Below are positions 1 through 9,739 of a DNA stretch of 64,000 nt, one piece after another. The notes beneath the pieces are model-generated. The model did not search any database. It was not told where the DNA came from and was given only the letters and a program-made list of their open reading frames with translations. The stretch lies in NCBI GenBank assembly GCA_938743325.2, contig OW568901.1, forward strand, positions 186,001 to 250,000, in the 5' to 3' direction. Position 1 is the stretch's first letter, and every line of letters begins with the position of its first letter. Position numbers and translations under genes: made by a program. This DNA comes from Pycnococcus provasolii. Its lineage: Eukaryota > Chlorophyta > Pseudoscourfieldiophyceae > Pseudoscourfieldiales > Pycnococcaceae.

Positions 1-115
1 TTGCGAGTGGGGTGTGTGACATAGAACGACCGACCGTCCGTTGGAAGGAAGTGAACCTCATTTCATTACTGAATGAGCTGCAATTCCAGGTACAAGACGT
101 AGTAGGGACGTCGCC

Positions 116-1169
116 TTACGCCTTGCTCTTCTTCTTCTGCATCTTCTTCACGTAGAACTGCAGCTCCGTTCCTTCGAGGATGTATCCGTCGCAGCGTCCG
201 CACTGTCCCGGCCGGCTGGTGACGCACGCGTACAGGCGTCCGGTGGCAAACTGGTCGAGCAGGTTGACATCCACCTTGTGATTTTCGTTGCGCTTGGCGA
301 TCTTCGCCGCCACGCTCGCGCTGCGCTTAACTGGCGCCTCCGGCTCCATTCCCTTTCCCTTCTTTGTGAGGTAGATGATGTCCTCTCCGTAGTGACGCTT
401 GTACCACGCGCGGAACGGCGCGGCGTCAACCTGGATGACGCAGTTCTTCACGAGAGTCTGCGTACGCACGAGGTCGTTGTTGGACGCGTTGTACGACACG
501 TCCAGCAAGCGCGTCTTGCGCGTGACCGATTCGGATCCCCACGAGAAGTTGCCCGCGTCGAGGCGGAGCGCGCGGAACTTGGTGTTTCCACCGCGCACGC
601 GAACGGGGCGGACGTCGGCGTTGGGTGCCAGCTTGGTCATCGACGGCTGACGTCCGAGCTCATACTTGCGCTTCTTGTGCCAGCGCGGCTGCTTGCCTCC
701 CGTCCGGCGGCGCTTGTGAAGCGAGTCGCGTGAAATACCCTGTGGTGAGAAAGGAGGGTAGTAAGTAGTGAGGTTTGTTAGTTCCACATGGATGAAGGTT
801 GGATGGATGCGTATTTTTGGTACGATGATCAGACACCACCACCAACGACTCCCGCCAGAGACGAAGACAACGACGACCTCATTCATCTCCCCCTTGACTT
901 GATGAGCAACAGACGGACAGACGGACAGACTCCGACTCCTTTTCCCAGAGCAGAGAGATTGCGCGACGCCCCGAAAGCAAGAGAGAAAGCGCGACCTAGG
1001 GGCCAACACGAAAGCAAGCTCTCGAGATCCCACAGCCAGCAGGATATCCCACGAGCGAGCGAACCAGCTCGCGAGGGTTGTCGCCACGCAACAACACCAC
1101 ACCACACACAAGAGCTCCAAGAACGTTATGGGACGAACACCACAAGAGCCAGCAAGCAGCACGTACCAT
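116..1169 (-). CDS. RPS8: 40S ribosomal protein eS8 (RPS8), two exons
   Basis: Component of the small cytosolic ribosomal subunit. The spliced protein has 208 residues, begins [16 protein letters not shown], and carries the eS8 hallmarks [11 protein letters not shown] and VRVRGGN, a [11 protein letters not shown] segment near the C-terminus and a Lys-rich tail. Coding exons are 1169-1167 (only the ATG) and 739-116. The intron at 1166-740 (427 bp) starts GTACGT directly after the ATG and ends in CAG before GGTATTTCA. The frame stays open upstream of exon 2, so an unspliced reading adds a false N-terminus of about 140 residues. The family match is unambiguous. The exon 1 assignment is an inference from the splice motif and the expected MGIS start. 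Confidence 0.95.
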
Positions 1170-1787
1170 GTTCACAGAATGAGGGTGGAATTGTCGTCGG
1201 CGAGGAGGGAGGGGGGAGGAGCGACGGCGGCGGCCCAAGACGTTCTCAGATGGGGATACCCCAAGGGTTTTCCTCCCCGTGAATCTGTGGATGGGCCAGG
1301 GGGGTGGGGAGTTCGGGGATCCCTCGTTGTCGATCAGTCCAGTACCAGATTCAAGAAGGGGGAGGGGAGGGACGGGGATCCGTCGTTGCCGACCAGTCGA
1401 GGGGAGGGGGATTTTTGGGGATCCCTCGTTGGGCCAAGGGGGGAAATTCTGAGGCTCTGCAAGGGCTCTGGACAAAAACGTGCATCTGTCAATTTATTTC
1501 CTCCCGAGTCACTTTCGGGGGAGCCTGCTCATGAATCGTCGAGGAAGGAATAAATGGCGGGATCGGCGAGCTCTTCACCACACTCTTCTTCAGGACCAGT
1601 ATGTAATAGTCTATCACTCACGCCTACCTGGTGTGTGTCTCGAGGTGAGAGAGAGATCGGCTTTTGACGTGTCCAGCCAGAAAAGAAAACAACTTACTGT
1701 ACGTTGTACTTTGCACTCCTGGAGCATTTCAACGACGGAAATATATATTGTATGTACTGTATGTAACACTCCTGTACTACCGTACGT
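1170..1787. repeat. RPS8 upstream region with repeated GGGGATCC motifs
   Basis: Non-coding DNA between RPS8 exon 1 and the 3' end of the PIG-U gene. It holds three copies of a GGGGATCC(C/G)TCGTTG motif at about 1315, 1375 and 1415, set in G-rich sequence. The same GGGGATCCC core clusters near 20.2 kb and at 45.1-45.3 kb. No gene is supported here. Confidence 0.5.
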
Positions 1788-3137
1788 TCAGTCATCCTTA
1801 TCCCGACGATCGTCCTCGTCACCAACGTCGTCGTCATCCGCAAATGCGGCATTTTCGTCGCTCTCCGCCGCCAGAGAACACCACAAGATGTATACACTCA
1901 CGCACAACCAGCTCAAATTCGTAAGCACGCTCACAAATCCAACCATCTCGCCAGCGTCGCCGAATAAACCACCCCACATATTCACGAAACCAGGCAAAAT
2001 CGCCATGAGCGTATTCAGCAACGCAGGACGCCAACCAGGCAAAAGCATGCACGCAAGGCCGGTTGTCGCGCATGCGAGCGCGACGTCCGATGCGCGCGAC
2101 TCACTCGGTTTGAACACCAAGTGGCACACGACGAGCAGATTGGCGAGGTACCAAGCAATCCTCGCGTGTGAAGATGGACCTGCGATTTTCGGCGCAGATG
2201 CGCTCGTGCCCTTTTCTTTAAGCACCTTGTGCGCGTCGCACGGCGAGGTGGTTGGGCGCAGACGTGCCAGTGCTTTCCTTCGCCTTCGTTGCCTGTCGCG
2301 GAACGTCACAAACACGGGTGCCGCGATCATGCACGGCGCAACGTACATCGCCGCCTGAAATGCCTCCTTCGCCTCCGGCGCTTCAATCAAGCTCTGCAGG
2401 TACCACGACAGGCCCATGTTCGGCGGCGTGTTGACTTGAAAGTTCGCCTGGAAGCTCGCCTGAAGCCACGACCATCGCGCGGCACCCCAGCTTTCGCACA
2501 AGCTCGCATTGAGCAACGCCAACGCTGTTGTCACGCCCACGGCGGATGCGACGAACGTCAGGCACTTCGTCGCAGACTTTGCAAGCAGCAGCATGCAAGG
2601 GAACACGAGCAGGAAAGGAAGAAGCGAGCCGGGAAGCAGACACGTGCATCCTGCAAGCATGACTGCACTTGCAAACGCGTTTCCGTTCCCGGCTGCAGCC
2701 AACGCGCACAGAAGTAGAGCACTCTCGAACATCGCGATTGCACGGCCAACGCACGCGAGCATACACCACGGATTCCACGCGATGGCGGCCGCGAGTGCGT
2801 CCGCCTTGGTCTTGTCTGTGGTGACGCTTCTTGCCGCCGCCCACACGGCAAGTACGGCAAGTACGTCCGCGGCCGTCGTCACCGCACTAAGTCCCGTGCT
2901 CGCTTCGTCGTCGAAGTCGAGGTACTGCGCGAAGATGGGGTTTTGGCGCTTGACGTGTACTATGTCGGCTGTGCTTGCCCCGTTCGCGACGACGGGTCGC
3001 ACGAGGTCGGCATGTCCGAGGTAGTCGGTGAAGTCATTGATGAGCGCCTTGGCCAAAAGCAGGCGCACGACATATGCCGTCGATATCACAGAAACAATGG
3101 ACCAGCTGAACGACGACGAAGACGCAGCCATGGCCAT
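1788..3137 (-). CDS. PIGU: GPI transamidase subunit PIG-U
   Basis: Multi-pass ER membrane subunit of GPI transamidase, which attaches preassembled GPI anchors to proteins. The 449-residue product has about ten hydrophobic segments, an N-terminal TM (about 10-30), the lumenal pair AIAWNPWCMLACVGR, and the family signature TPPNMGLSWYLQSLIEAP (PIG-U proteins have a similar NxGLxWY motif before the conserved long segment). The start is the ATGGCCATG pair at 3137; the open frame extends further only through a non-ATG codon. The C-terminus is an acidic DDDDVGDEDD tail. It is transcribed away from the EF-hand gene at 3543, with which it shares about 400 bp of upstream DNA. Confidence 0.85.
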   Translation of the reverse strand: MAMAASSSSFSWSIVSVISTAYVVRLLLAKALINDFTDYLGHADLVRPVVANGASTADIVHVKRQNPIFAQYLDFDDEASTGLSAVTTAADVLAVLAVWAAARSVTTDKTKADALAAAIAWNPWCMLACVGRAIAMFESALLLCALAAAGNGNAFASAVMLAGCTCLLPGSLLPFLLVFPCMLLLAKSATKCLTFVASAVGVTTALALLNASLCESWGAARWSWLQASFQANFQVNTPPNMGLSWYLQSLIEAPEAKEAFQAAMYVAPCMIAAPVFVTFRDRQRRRRKALARLRPTTSPCDAHKVLKEKGTSASAPKIAGPSSHARIAWYLANLLVVCHLVFKPSESRASDVALACATTGLACMLLPGWRPALLNTLMAILPGFVNMWGGLFGDAGEMVGFVSVLTNLSWLCVSVYILWCSLAAESDENAAFADDDDVGDEDDRRDKDD

Positions 3138-3542
3138 CGGAGCGCGGCACGTGAGCTTGATCAAGCTCAAGGGAACGGCGCAGCGGCGGAGAAGGGGGGG
3201 CGGGGAGCACCGGAGCGGCGGAGCAGAAATCTAATTATTCCAAGTCGTAATTCCAAGTCGATGGAACTTCGTAACTTGGGAAATTTGTATGGGATTGTAT
3301 AAAATAAATATGAAATAATTCAGGACGTTTCTACGAGACGTTTGGTCGTACTCCTCCGCCGCGCTCCGCCTCCCTTCGTCTTGGCCATCATTGCACACAG
3401 TAGTTCAGTAGTTTGGGAACAGTGTGCCGCGCACTCACAGCTCACAGCTCACAGCTCTCGCAGCTCACATTCTCACGGGCCAGAGCTTTCTGCTTCACTG
3501 CTGTATCTGCTTCACTGCTGTATCTGCTTCTTTGTATTGTGT

Positions 3543-4288
3543 ATGGCGGACTTCGCGACGCCTCGCGAGGACGGATTCGTTCAGGGTCCTTCGGGAGGAT
3601 CTTCCTCAAGGCCGCCGAAGCAGCGCAGTGGCGACTTCGAGACGCCGAGAGGAGGAGGAGGAGGTGCCTCCATGGCGCTCAACAGTGCAAGGAGCCAGTG
3701 CGTACCTTCTTCCTTGGTGTATTCAACCTCTGGGTGCTATCCACTTATTAGCATAAGGCCATTTCGTACTAACTGAACTTGCACAACAACACACACTTTT
3801 ACAGCCACAGCTACTACACGGACAGCAATACGGAGGGAGACAGTGACCGTTTTGTCAGCGAGGATGACGGAAGTGAGGATGGAAGCACGGCGGGACTGGA
3901 CACCGCACGCAGCGAGCTGGAGAGCGCGCGAGAGCGACACGACGATGCCGGCGGTGCGCTAAACCGCGGCTTGGAACGCCTGCAGATATCGAACCCGGCG
4001 GGTAAGCGGCCAAACCGCCGACGGGCGCCAACCGCGGATGCAAGCCAGCCGTTCGAAACCCCGCGCGAGTTCAGCGAGGATGAGGTGCGCGACGCCTTTG
4101 CCGCCTTCGACGAGGATGGCGACGGTTTCCTCGACGCACGCGACGTCGGGCTCTTCTTCGAGGCACTCGGCGAGCGCCTCGACGAGAGCGAGGTGCGCGC
4201 GCTCATCGCGCAGGTGGACGCCGACGGCGACGGCAGAGTCAGCTTCTCGGAATTCTTCGACATGGCAAACCAGAGCCAGCTAAGTTAA
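3543..4288 (+). CDS. Two-EF-hand calcium-binding protein, two exons
   Basis: Probable calmodulin-like Ca2+ sensor, 212 residues after splicing. Exon 1 (3543-3697) starts MADFATPRED, and exon 2 is 3805-4288. The intron (107 bp) has donor GTGCGT and acceptor TTTTACAG; joining restores one frame (phase 2). The N-terminal half is low-complexity and acidic, with a repeated FETPR/FATPR motif (MADFATPRED, DFETPRGG, PFETPREFSEDE). Two canonical EF-hand loops lie at the C-terminus: DEDGDGFLDARD and DADGDGRVSFSE, with acidic residues at positions 1, 3 and 5 and Gly at 6. The first loop has D rather than E at position 12. The partner is unknown. Confidence 0.85.
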
Positions 4289-4786
4289 GCTAAAAGCACG
4301 CAAAGCAGGCTGCAAAATTGCCAAGAAGAAGGCAGCAAAGCACGCAAAAAAAAATCAAACATTGTAAAATCATCCTCAGTTCATCGATTCAAACACAACG
4401 TTGTACAACGTTTCAAATATTCAAATACTTACGGGTAGTTCAAATCTTGAGAGTTTCAAAAGTTTCAAATAAATATTTTATTTCAATAAATATTGAGGCT
4501 CAAACCAACCACACACGCACACACACGCACACAAGCACACACACCTTTCAAAGTTCTCTCTGCTCCATCTTTTAATCTTTTTCTCTATTTTCAAACTGCA
4601 TTTTTGTCATTTTATTTTTTTGGTTTTAGTTTTTCAGTTGTTCGAATATTTGAATACGCATTTCAAAGATTCGTATGGCCCAAAAGGCCACAACCACAAC
4701 CACCATGGCGCCGCCTCACTCACACCTCACCACCGTCACGACCTTCGCTAGCTCACACGTGTACACGTGTCACTCGCTCACGCGCT
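4289..4786. other. Convergent intergenic region
   Basis: AT-rich DNA between the 3' ends of the EF-hand gene (+) and the Jupiter-like gene (-). It has a (CA)n-like stretch around 4508-4545 and AATAAA-like runs around 4465-4495 that may serve poly(A) addition. No ORF is supported. Confidence 0.5.
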
Positions 4787-6200
4787 TCACGTGATTGAAA
4801 TGGAGCTGTATCCGCCGGGTGGAAGCCTCTTCGTGCTCGTCATGAACCCGTTGCGGCTCGGCGCCTCGCTCTCGCCGAACTTGTACGTGCTGTTGCCGCC
4901 GGGACTCGGGCGCACGCGCGGCGTGTAGCTCCCGGCCGCGCGCCACTGTTTTAACTGCTCGGGCGAGCACATCTTCTCGGTCGTGCCGTCGAACGTCAAC
5001 CTCGTTTTGTTCGTCGCACTGCCCGGGCGTTTGCCTGGACTGCGGCTCGACGCCTTGTCGATGCCTCCGCCGTTCGCCGCCGCCGTCTCGCCGAGCGTCG
5101 AACCTCCAATCTCCTCGCGCATCGCGGCAGGAACCGGCTTGGATGCCGGGATTTCGTCCACGGTGCTAGCCGGCGGACTCGGCCGCGCCGACGACGAAGG
5201 CGTTTCGACGGGCGTTGCTGCGACCGCGGCAGCGCGGTTCTCGACGACGTGCGGGATGAGGGCGTTGGCACCGTCGAGGTCGCGCACCTTCTGGCTCGGC
5301 ACCTTGTGGTATCTGTTCATCGTCTTCTTGTTGTCCTTCCCGAAGATGTTGACGCTTTCGTAAAGCTCAGACTGCTTGCGTTGGCTGACGTGGCTTGTCT
5401 CCCTGTACGGCGCCACTTCCCCTCCTGCGGTGCCCACGTTTGTTCCAAAGACGACGCGGCTGTTCTGCGACTCGTTCACGCGCCGGCTGCTTCCTGGCCG
5501 GCTGCTGTTCAGCGGCACGTTCTCGCCGTTGTGCATGCGGTACGACGCGCTCCCTCCGACGTTGAAGGTGCTTCGCGACGAAATCCCAGCCGCCTTGGAT
5601 GCTCCCGCGGCTGGCTTGGAGCGCGCCGTCTCCATCGCGTGGCGCGTCGTGGACATCGTGGGCTGTATATCGTTTTTTGGTTTGGTCGTGTGATCGCGGC
5701 GTATTGGTCAGTGACATGTTTGTGCCTTTGGGTTTTATGGTTTTATTGGGTTGGCACGTGCGCGCGAACGACGAAGCTGTTGAAGTGACGCAAGCTGTGA
5801 ACGAACCACCTGGGCCGCCGCCAGGTGACGCAGGCAGGCTCTGGAGCTAGCAAGAGCCAGCGTCGGCTTTGAAAGTGATAGCCGCACGCTTGCAAGAAGC
5901 CTAAGCTCAACGCAAGAGCTCAACGCTGAGCGAAGGTGAGCAAGCTGACAACACAAACGGCATATATCGTTAGACGACAAGTAACACGACAACATCATAT
6001 GATGACGAGGCTATTAAACAACCACCAACCCCAAACAACATCACACACACACACACACATGAGCAACCTACCTTGGCCGCAGTCGGAGCATCATTCCAGC
6101 TGAAGAAGTCGAACGAGCTCTTGCCCCCACCTGAGTTCTCACTCCGTCCTCGCGAGGAACGCGGACGCACGTTGCCCTCGGACGTGAAGAAGCCGGACAT
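4787..6200 (-). CDS. Jupiter/HN1 (SPIRAL1-like) microtubule-associated protein candidate, two exons
   Basis: Spliced product of 334 residues. Exon 1 (6200-6072) encodes MSGFFTSEGNVRP... and ends DAPTAAK. The intron (6071-5663, 409 bp) starts GTAGGT and ends ATATACAG. Exon 2 (5662-4787) continues PTMSTTRHAM. The protein is basic, disordered and Ser/Pro-rich, with short repeated Gly-Gly-x-Ser motifs: SGGGKSSF in exon 1, SPGGNSTYKFG and PPGGYSSI near the C-terminus, and an internal SVNIFG. PPGG(x)SS and SNIFG-type motifs are the hallmark of the metazoan HN1/Jupiter family and resemble plant SPIRAL1. Without exon 1 the protein looks unassignable. Family membership is an inference from short motifs only. 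Confidence 0.6.
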
Positions 6201-7521
6201 TGAGCGACACCTCAAACAAAACAGGGTGCACTGAGCAGGTTGATGAACCACTTGCCCGGAGCTTTCACTACTGATGCGCACTTGAGCACGACGACACCTG
6301 AGTAAACTGACGGCGATAACTTAGGGTTGTTGTCCCTTTTTCTCACGAGCTCTCAGCACTCTTCCCCTCTTCATCAACGTCTTCGCGCTCTTCATCAACG
6401 TGAGCCAACGTAGCCTCCTCTTGCTTGGAGAGCCTCAGCAACGTCTTGGCTCATGAGCTTCTTGCTTGAGGTGGCATTCATTCCTTCATGAGCTTCTTCA
6501 TGCATCTGAGCTTCTTGGGCTTGCAATCGGCTTCCGCATGCATTTGCTTCTTCATCTTGGCAGCAGCAGGGCTTGCAAGGCTTCCGCTTTGCCAGCAAGC
6601 TCCTGTAGCTATGGAGAGAGCTCATGCTCATGCAATGCTGTTTGCAGCATGAGTGCAGCAGCGCGGCCAAGGGGCAAAACAACATTGTCAAGCCGGCCGG
6701 CCTTGGCTCGTCGTCGTACATGCATGCGTGCAATTAAAATGCATGCAAATGCGCTGCGCGTAGGATGAGAAACCTTGTTGTGTGCGTACATGCGAGAAGT
6801 TCGTGCGTGCTTTATTACAGTATGTATTGGGAGTTTATGCGCGCATGTGCATGCAGTTTTTGCATTTGCGCGTGGTTTGTGTGTGGTTTGTGCAATATTT
6901 GCGCGTATGATAGACTAGTACTACTATACACGTGCTTTGCTCTCATGTTGTTTGTGCGAATATTTCCTGGGATTTTGGGAATCCTTTTTCGTCGTTTTTC
7001 TCGTCGTTTTTCCTACGCATAATTGATGTTGACGTTCCCATCAACCTCTCTGGCACAATAATCTAGAACACCTTTGGCGCCCTTTGGCTTGAGACTGGTG
7101 CTTGCGACTTGAAAGTCACCAGCAACGCTCGCCAGTTGCCAGTGGTCTCGCAACCACCACTGTGCCGCCGCTTAAGCAAGTCCCCCCCCTTGATGAAGGC
7201 CTTGAGCGACCAAACTGACCGCCAGTACCTAGGGTAGAGAATAAAAGTCCCAAGCGCCCAAATCCTTCGTTAAAATCGAGGAGGTTGTTCTAAAACCCCT
7301 AAGGAATCCCCCCCCAGACTAAGGTTATGGGACGGGGCCTCGGGGCCCACCCATTCCGTGGCCAGAAATGGATTGCAATGGAAACAAACCCCGAATTCGC
7401 TTAAATTCTCCGTGGCCAGAAATCTTTTCTCGAAATAAACCCCGAATTGAAATTCATTTCGGGCCACAGGTTTTCCAATTTGCAAACTTTTATTTTCATT
7501 CTCAACTTTATCAGTGAAGCC
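6201..7521. other. Intergenic region, no gene seen
   Basis: About 1.3 kb upstream of both flanking divergent genes. Between 6400 and 6620 it is built of imperfect repeats of GAGCTTCTT / CTTGC words. The ORFs on both strands have biased, repeat-like translations. Just before the ABC gene, AAACCCCGAATT occurs twice (7386-7397 and 7436-7449). Confidence 0.4.
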
Positions 7522-8484
7522 ATGGCGTCCGCGGATGTGCAGCCTCCTCAGCCTCCTAGTGAGACTAATAACGTCTCCGTGAACAACTTGACGTTTTCGT
7601 ACCCGCAATACAATGCCAGCGAGTCTTCTTTGGCGTTCGAGATCGCCGACTTCTCCCTCAACCTGCCCCCCGGATCGCGGTGCCTGCTTAGTGGGGCGAA
7701 CGGTACGGGGAAAACTACGCTCCTCCAAGTTCTCGCCGGGAAATATATGGTGCCGAGAAGCGATGTCCTCGTCCTTGGGCGACCCGCATTCCACGATGTC
7801 GCACTGACGAACTCGGGGGAACTCAGCTACCTAGGAACCGCGTGGCGAAGGGAAGTGGGGTGCGCGGGATCTGTCGCACTCGGTGCGGATATACCTGCAC
7901 GCACGATGATCTACGGCGTGCCTGATGTCGACCCCGAACGACGCAATCGACTTGTCGAAATGCTCGACATCGACCTCGACTGGTCGATGATGAAACTCAG
8001 CGACGGACAGAGGAGGCGCGTGCAGATCTGCCTTGGTCTCCTCAGGCCGTACAAAGTACTCCTACTCGACGAGGTCACCGTCGATCTCGACGTCGTCGGA
8101 AGGCTCGACCTGCTCGAGTTCTTCAAGTACGAGTGCGAAACGCGAGGCGCCACCGTCGTGTACGCTACGCACATCTTCGACGGACTCGAGGGATGGGCCA
8201 CGCACCTCGCATACCTCGAGAACGGAAAGCTCAAGCGAGGTGGACGCATCGAGCAGTTCGCGCCGAGCCTTGACCCGAAGCTGTACGAGAACCAGAAACG
8301 AGACGGACTCATCGAAGGGGACATGCAGAATAAGACGCGCCTGCTTGAGCTCGTCGAAGTCTGGCTCAAGGAGGAACACGGCGACCGCAAGAAGCGCGAG
8401 GAGGAGGAGAGGCTGAATCCCGCGCCGAAGAAGAAGGAGGTGAAGAATCCGTTTGGAAACAGACACATGGCGTACTACCGCTAA
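7522..8484 (+). CDS. Soluble ABC ATPase, CAF16/ABCI type
   Basis: A 320-residue single nucleotide-binding domain with no membrane segment. Walker A is GANGTGKTTLL (about residue 60), the ABC signature is LSDGQRRRVQ (about 158), Walker B is YKVLLLDEVTVDLD (about 175), and the switch His lies in VVYATHIFDG (about 218). Yeast Caf16 and plant ABCI19-21 share this layout and length, with a charged C-terminal extension (KKREEEE...KKKEVKNPFG). Caf16 is tied to the CCR4-NOT transcription complex and the plant proteins form cytosolic complexes, so a non-transport role is likely. The ATG at 7522 has the context GAAGCCATGG. The open frame continues upstream but the homologous region begins just after this start. 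Confidence 0.88.
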   Translation: MASADVQPPQPPSETNNVSVNNLTFSYPQYNASESSLAFEIADFSLNLPPGSRCLLSGANGTGKTTLLQVLAGKYMVPRSDVLVLGRPAFHDVALTNSGELSYLGTAWRREVGCAGSVALGADIPARTMIYGVPDVDPERRNRLVEMLDIDLDWSMMKLSDGQRRRVQICLGLLRPYKVLLLDEVTVDLDVVGRLDLLEFFKYECETRGATVVYATHIFDGLEGWATHLAYLENGKLKRGGRIEQFAPSLDPKLYENQKRDGLIEGDMQNKTRLLELVEVWLKEEHGDRKKREEEERLNPAPKKKEVKNPFGNRHMAYYR

Positions 8485-8767
8485 CTGCGACGACGATCCC
8501 TTTCGAGCGGAGCGTCGTTCGCGTGTGCCGCGCGCTTGCCGCTTCAACAGCTGAATAAATAGAATATTTCTTTGAAGTAATAAGTAGAAAATAACGTGAA
8601 ACGTCCTATTAACTGTCTGTCCTCAAGAAGCCAAGTAAACACCTCCGCACTCTTTTCCAATCGCCACGCCGATGTTGTGTGTGTGACTCGCACGCACGCG
8701 CGCACGCACGCACGTACGCACGCGCATCAGCGCACGCCAGCGTTGGCCCAATATAACAAAAGCTTTT

Positions 8768-9739
8768 TTAGCACCACGTGTTGGCGAGCACGTAAGCAAG
8801 CACGGGCATGAGTGCGGTGACGATTCGAGTGCTCGCGGCGGCGGACGTTTCGAAGTCGCGCGTGTACTCGACAAAGTCGCAGTAGTCTCGGTCTTTTTTG
8901 TACGACTTCTTCGTCTGGTATTCGCAGATTGCGTTGCCGGCGTTCGCAGGCTTCGTCCCGTCTGCGTTCGGCATCGAAGCGTAGCACTTGTTCTTGTCCT
9001 TACCCTTCGTGACGCACTGCACCGAGCACATCGTGGCGTTGAAGCTGGGGTAGCTGGTGAACGTGTTCGCGAGCTCGGTCACGTTTGCGTTCAGCTTGAT
9101 GTATTTGTGGTGCAAGGCACGCTCGATCGCGTCGACGCCGTGCGAGAGGGCGTGGAAGCACGTGTAGTCGCTGTAGACGAGGTTGCCTTCGTCGAGTTTC
9201 AGCGCATTTTTCGCGATGGCTGTTGACGTCGTCATTTTGACATCCTTCTCCTTCCTCTTGAAGGTATCGTCCGTCGCCTTCTTGACGAGTTTGGAGTTAA
9301 ATTCGGTCGCGGTGACGTTGCACGAGTCTTTGGAGAGTTTCGTGTTGCTCGCACCCGTGAAGTCGTTGCGCAGACCTTTCTGTAACCTCTTCACCTTCTC
9401 GTCGAGCGAAGATCTCCTGGTGTCGGTGTACAGTTTTTTCGCCTCGACGCGGTGTTCGTCAAACTTCCACTTGTAGTACATGCGCAGGACGCTTTTTTCC
9501 GCGTCTTCGTCAAAGCCTTGCACTTGTGTATTTTTCTCGTGGAAGCCCGTCACGCACAGCCATTCGTCGTCGTTGAAGATGAGCCATTCGTAGTCCGCGA
9601 GCTGCAGACCGAGCATGCCAAAGCTGAAGAGCATGACGACGAGGAGCACGATGATCCCACACTTATCGCCCGTCGACAGCTTTTGCATCGTCGTGAGCGG
9701 CTTAGGCGGCGGCGGTTTTTCAGAGGAAGCAGCAGCCAT
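8768..9739 (-). CDS. Two-TM protein with Cys-rich extracytoplasmic domain, unknown function
   Basis: 323 residues from ATG at 9739. A Pro/Lys-rich cytoplasmic N-terminus is followed by one strong membrane segment (IIVLLVVMLFSFGMLGLQL, about 29-47), a roughly 250-residue Lys-rich loop with at least eight cysteines (DSCNVT, TCFHALSHG, MCSVQC, KCYASM, ICEYQ, YCDFVEY), and a second hydrophobic segment at the C-terminus (ALMPVLAYVLANTW). Several N-x-T/S sequons (NVT, NATM) fit a lumenal or extracellular loop. I recognise no family. The frame stays open to 10192 but that part is Ser/Thr/Ala repeat sequence over a (TTG)n microsatellite, so I treat it as untranslated leader. Confidence 0.65.
   Translation of the reverse strand: MAAASSEKPPPPKPLTTMQKLSTGDKCGIIVLLVVMLFSFGMLGLQLADYEWLIFNDDEWLCVTGFHEKNTQVQGFDEDAEKSVLRMYYKWKFDEHRVEAKKLYTDTRRSSLDEKVKRLQKGLRNDFTGASNTKLSKDSCNVTATEFNSKLVKKATDDTFKRKEKDVKMTTSTAIAKNALKLDEGNLVYSDYTCFHALSHGVDAIERALHHKYIKLNANVTELANTFTSYPSFNATMCSVQCVTKGKDKNKCYASMPNADGTKPANAGNAICEYQTKKSYKKDRDYCDFVEYTRDFETSAAASTRIVTALMPVLAYVLANTWC

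Noticed and set aside
740-1162. N-terminal extension of RPS8 of about 140 residues
   Set aside because: It is the translated intron; splice signals and the known eS8 start exclude it.
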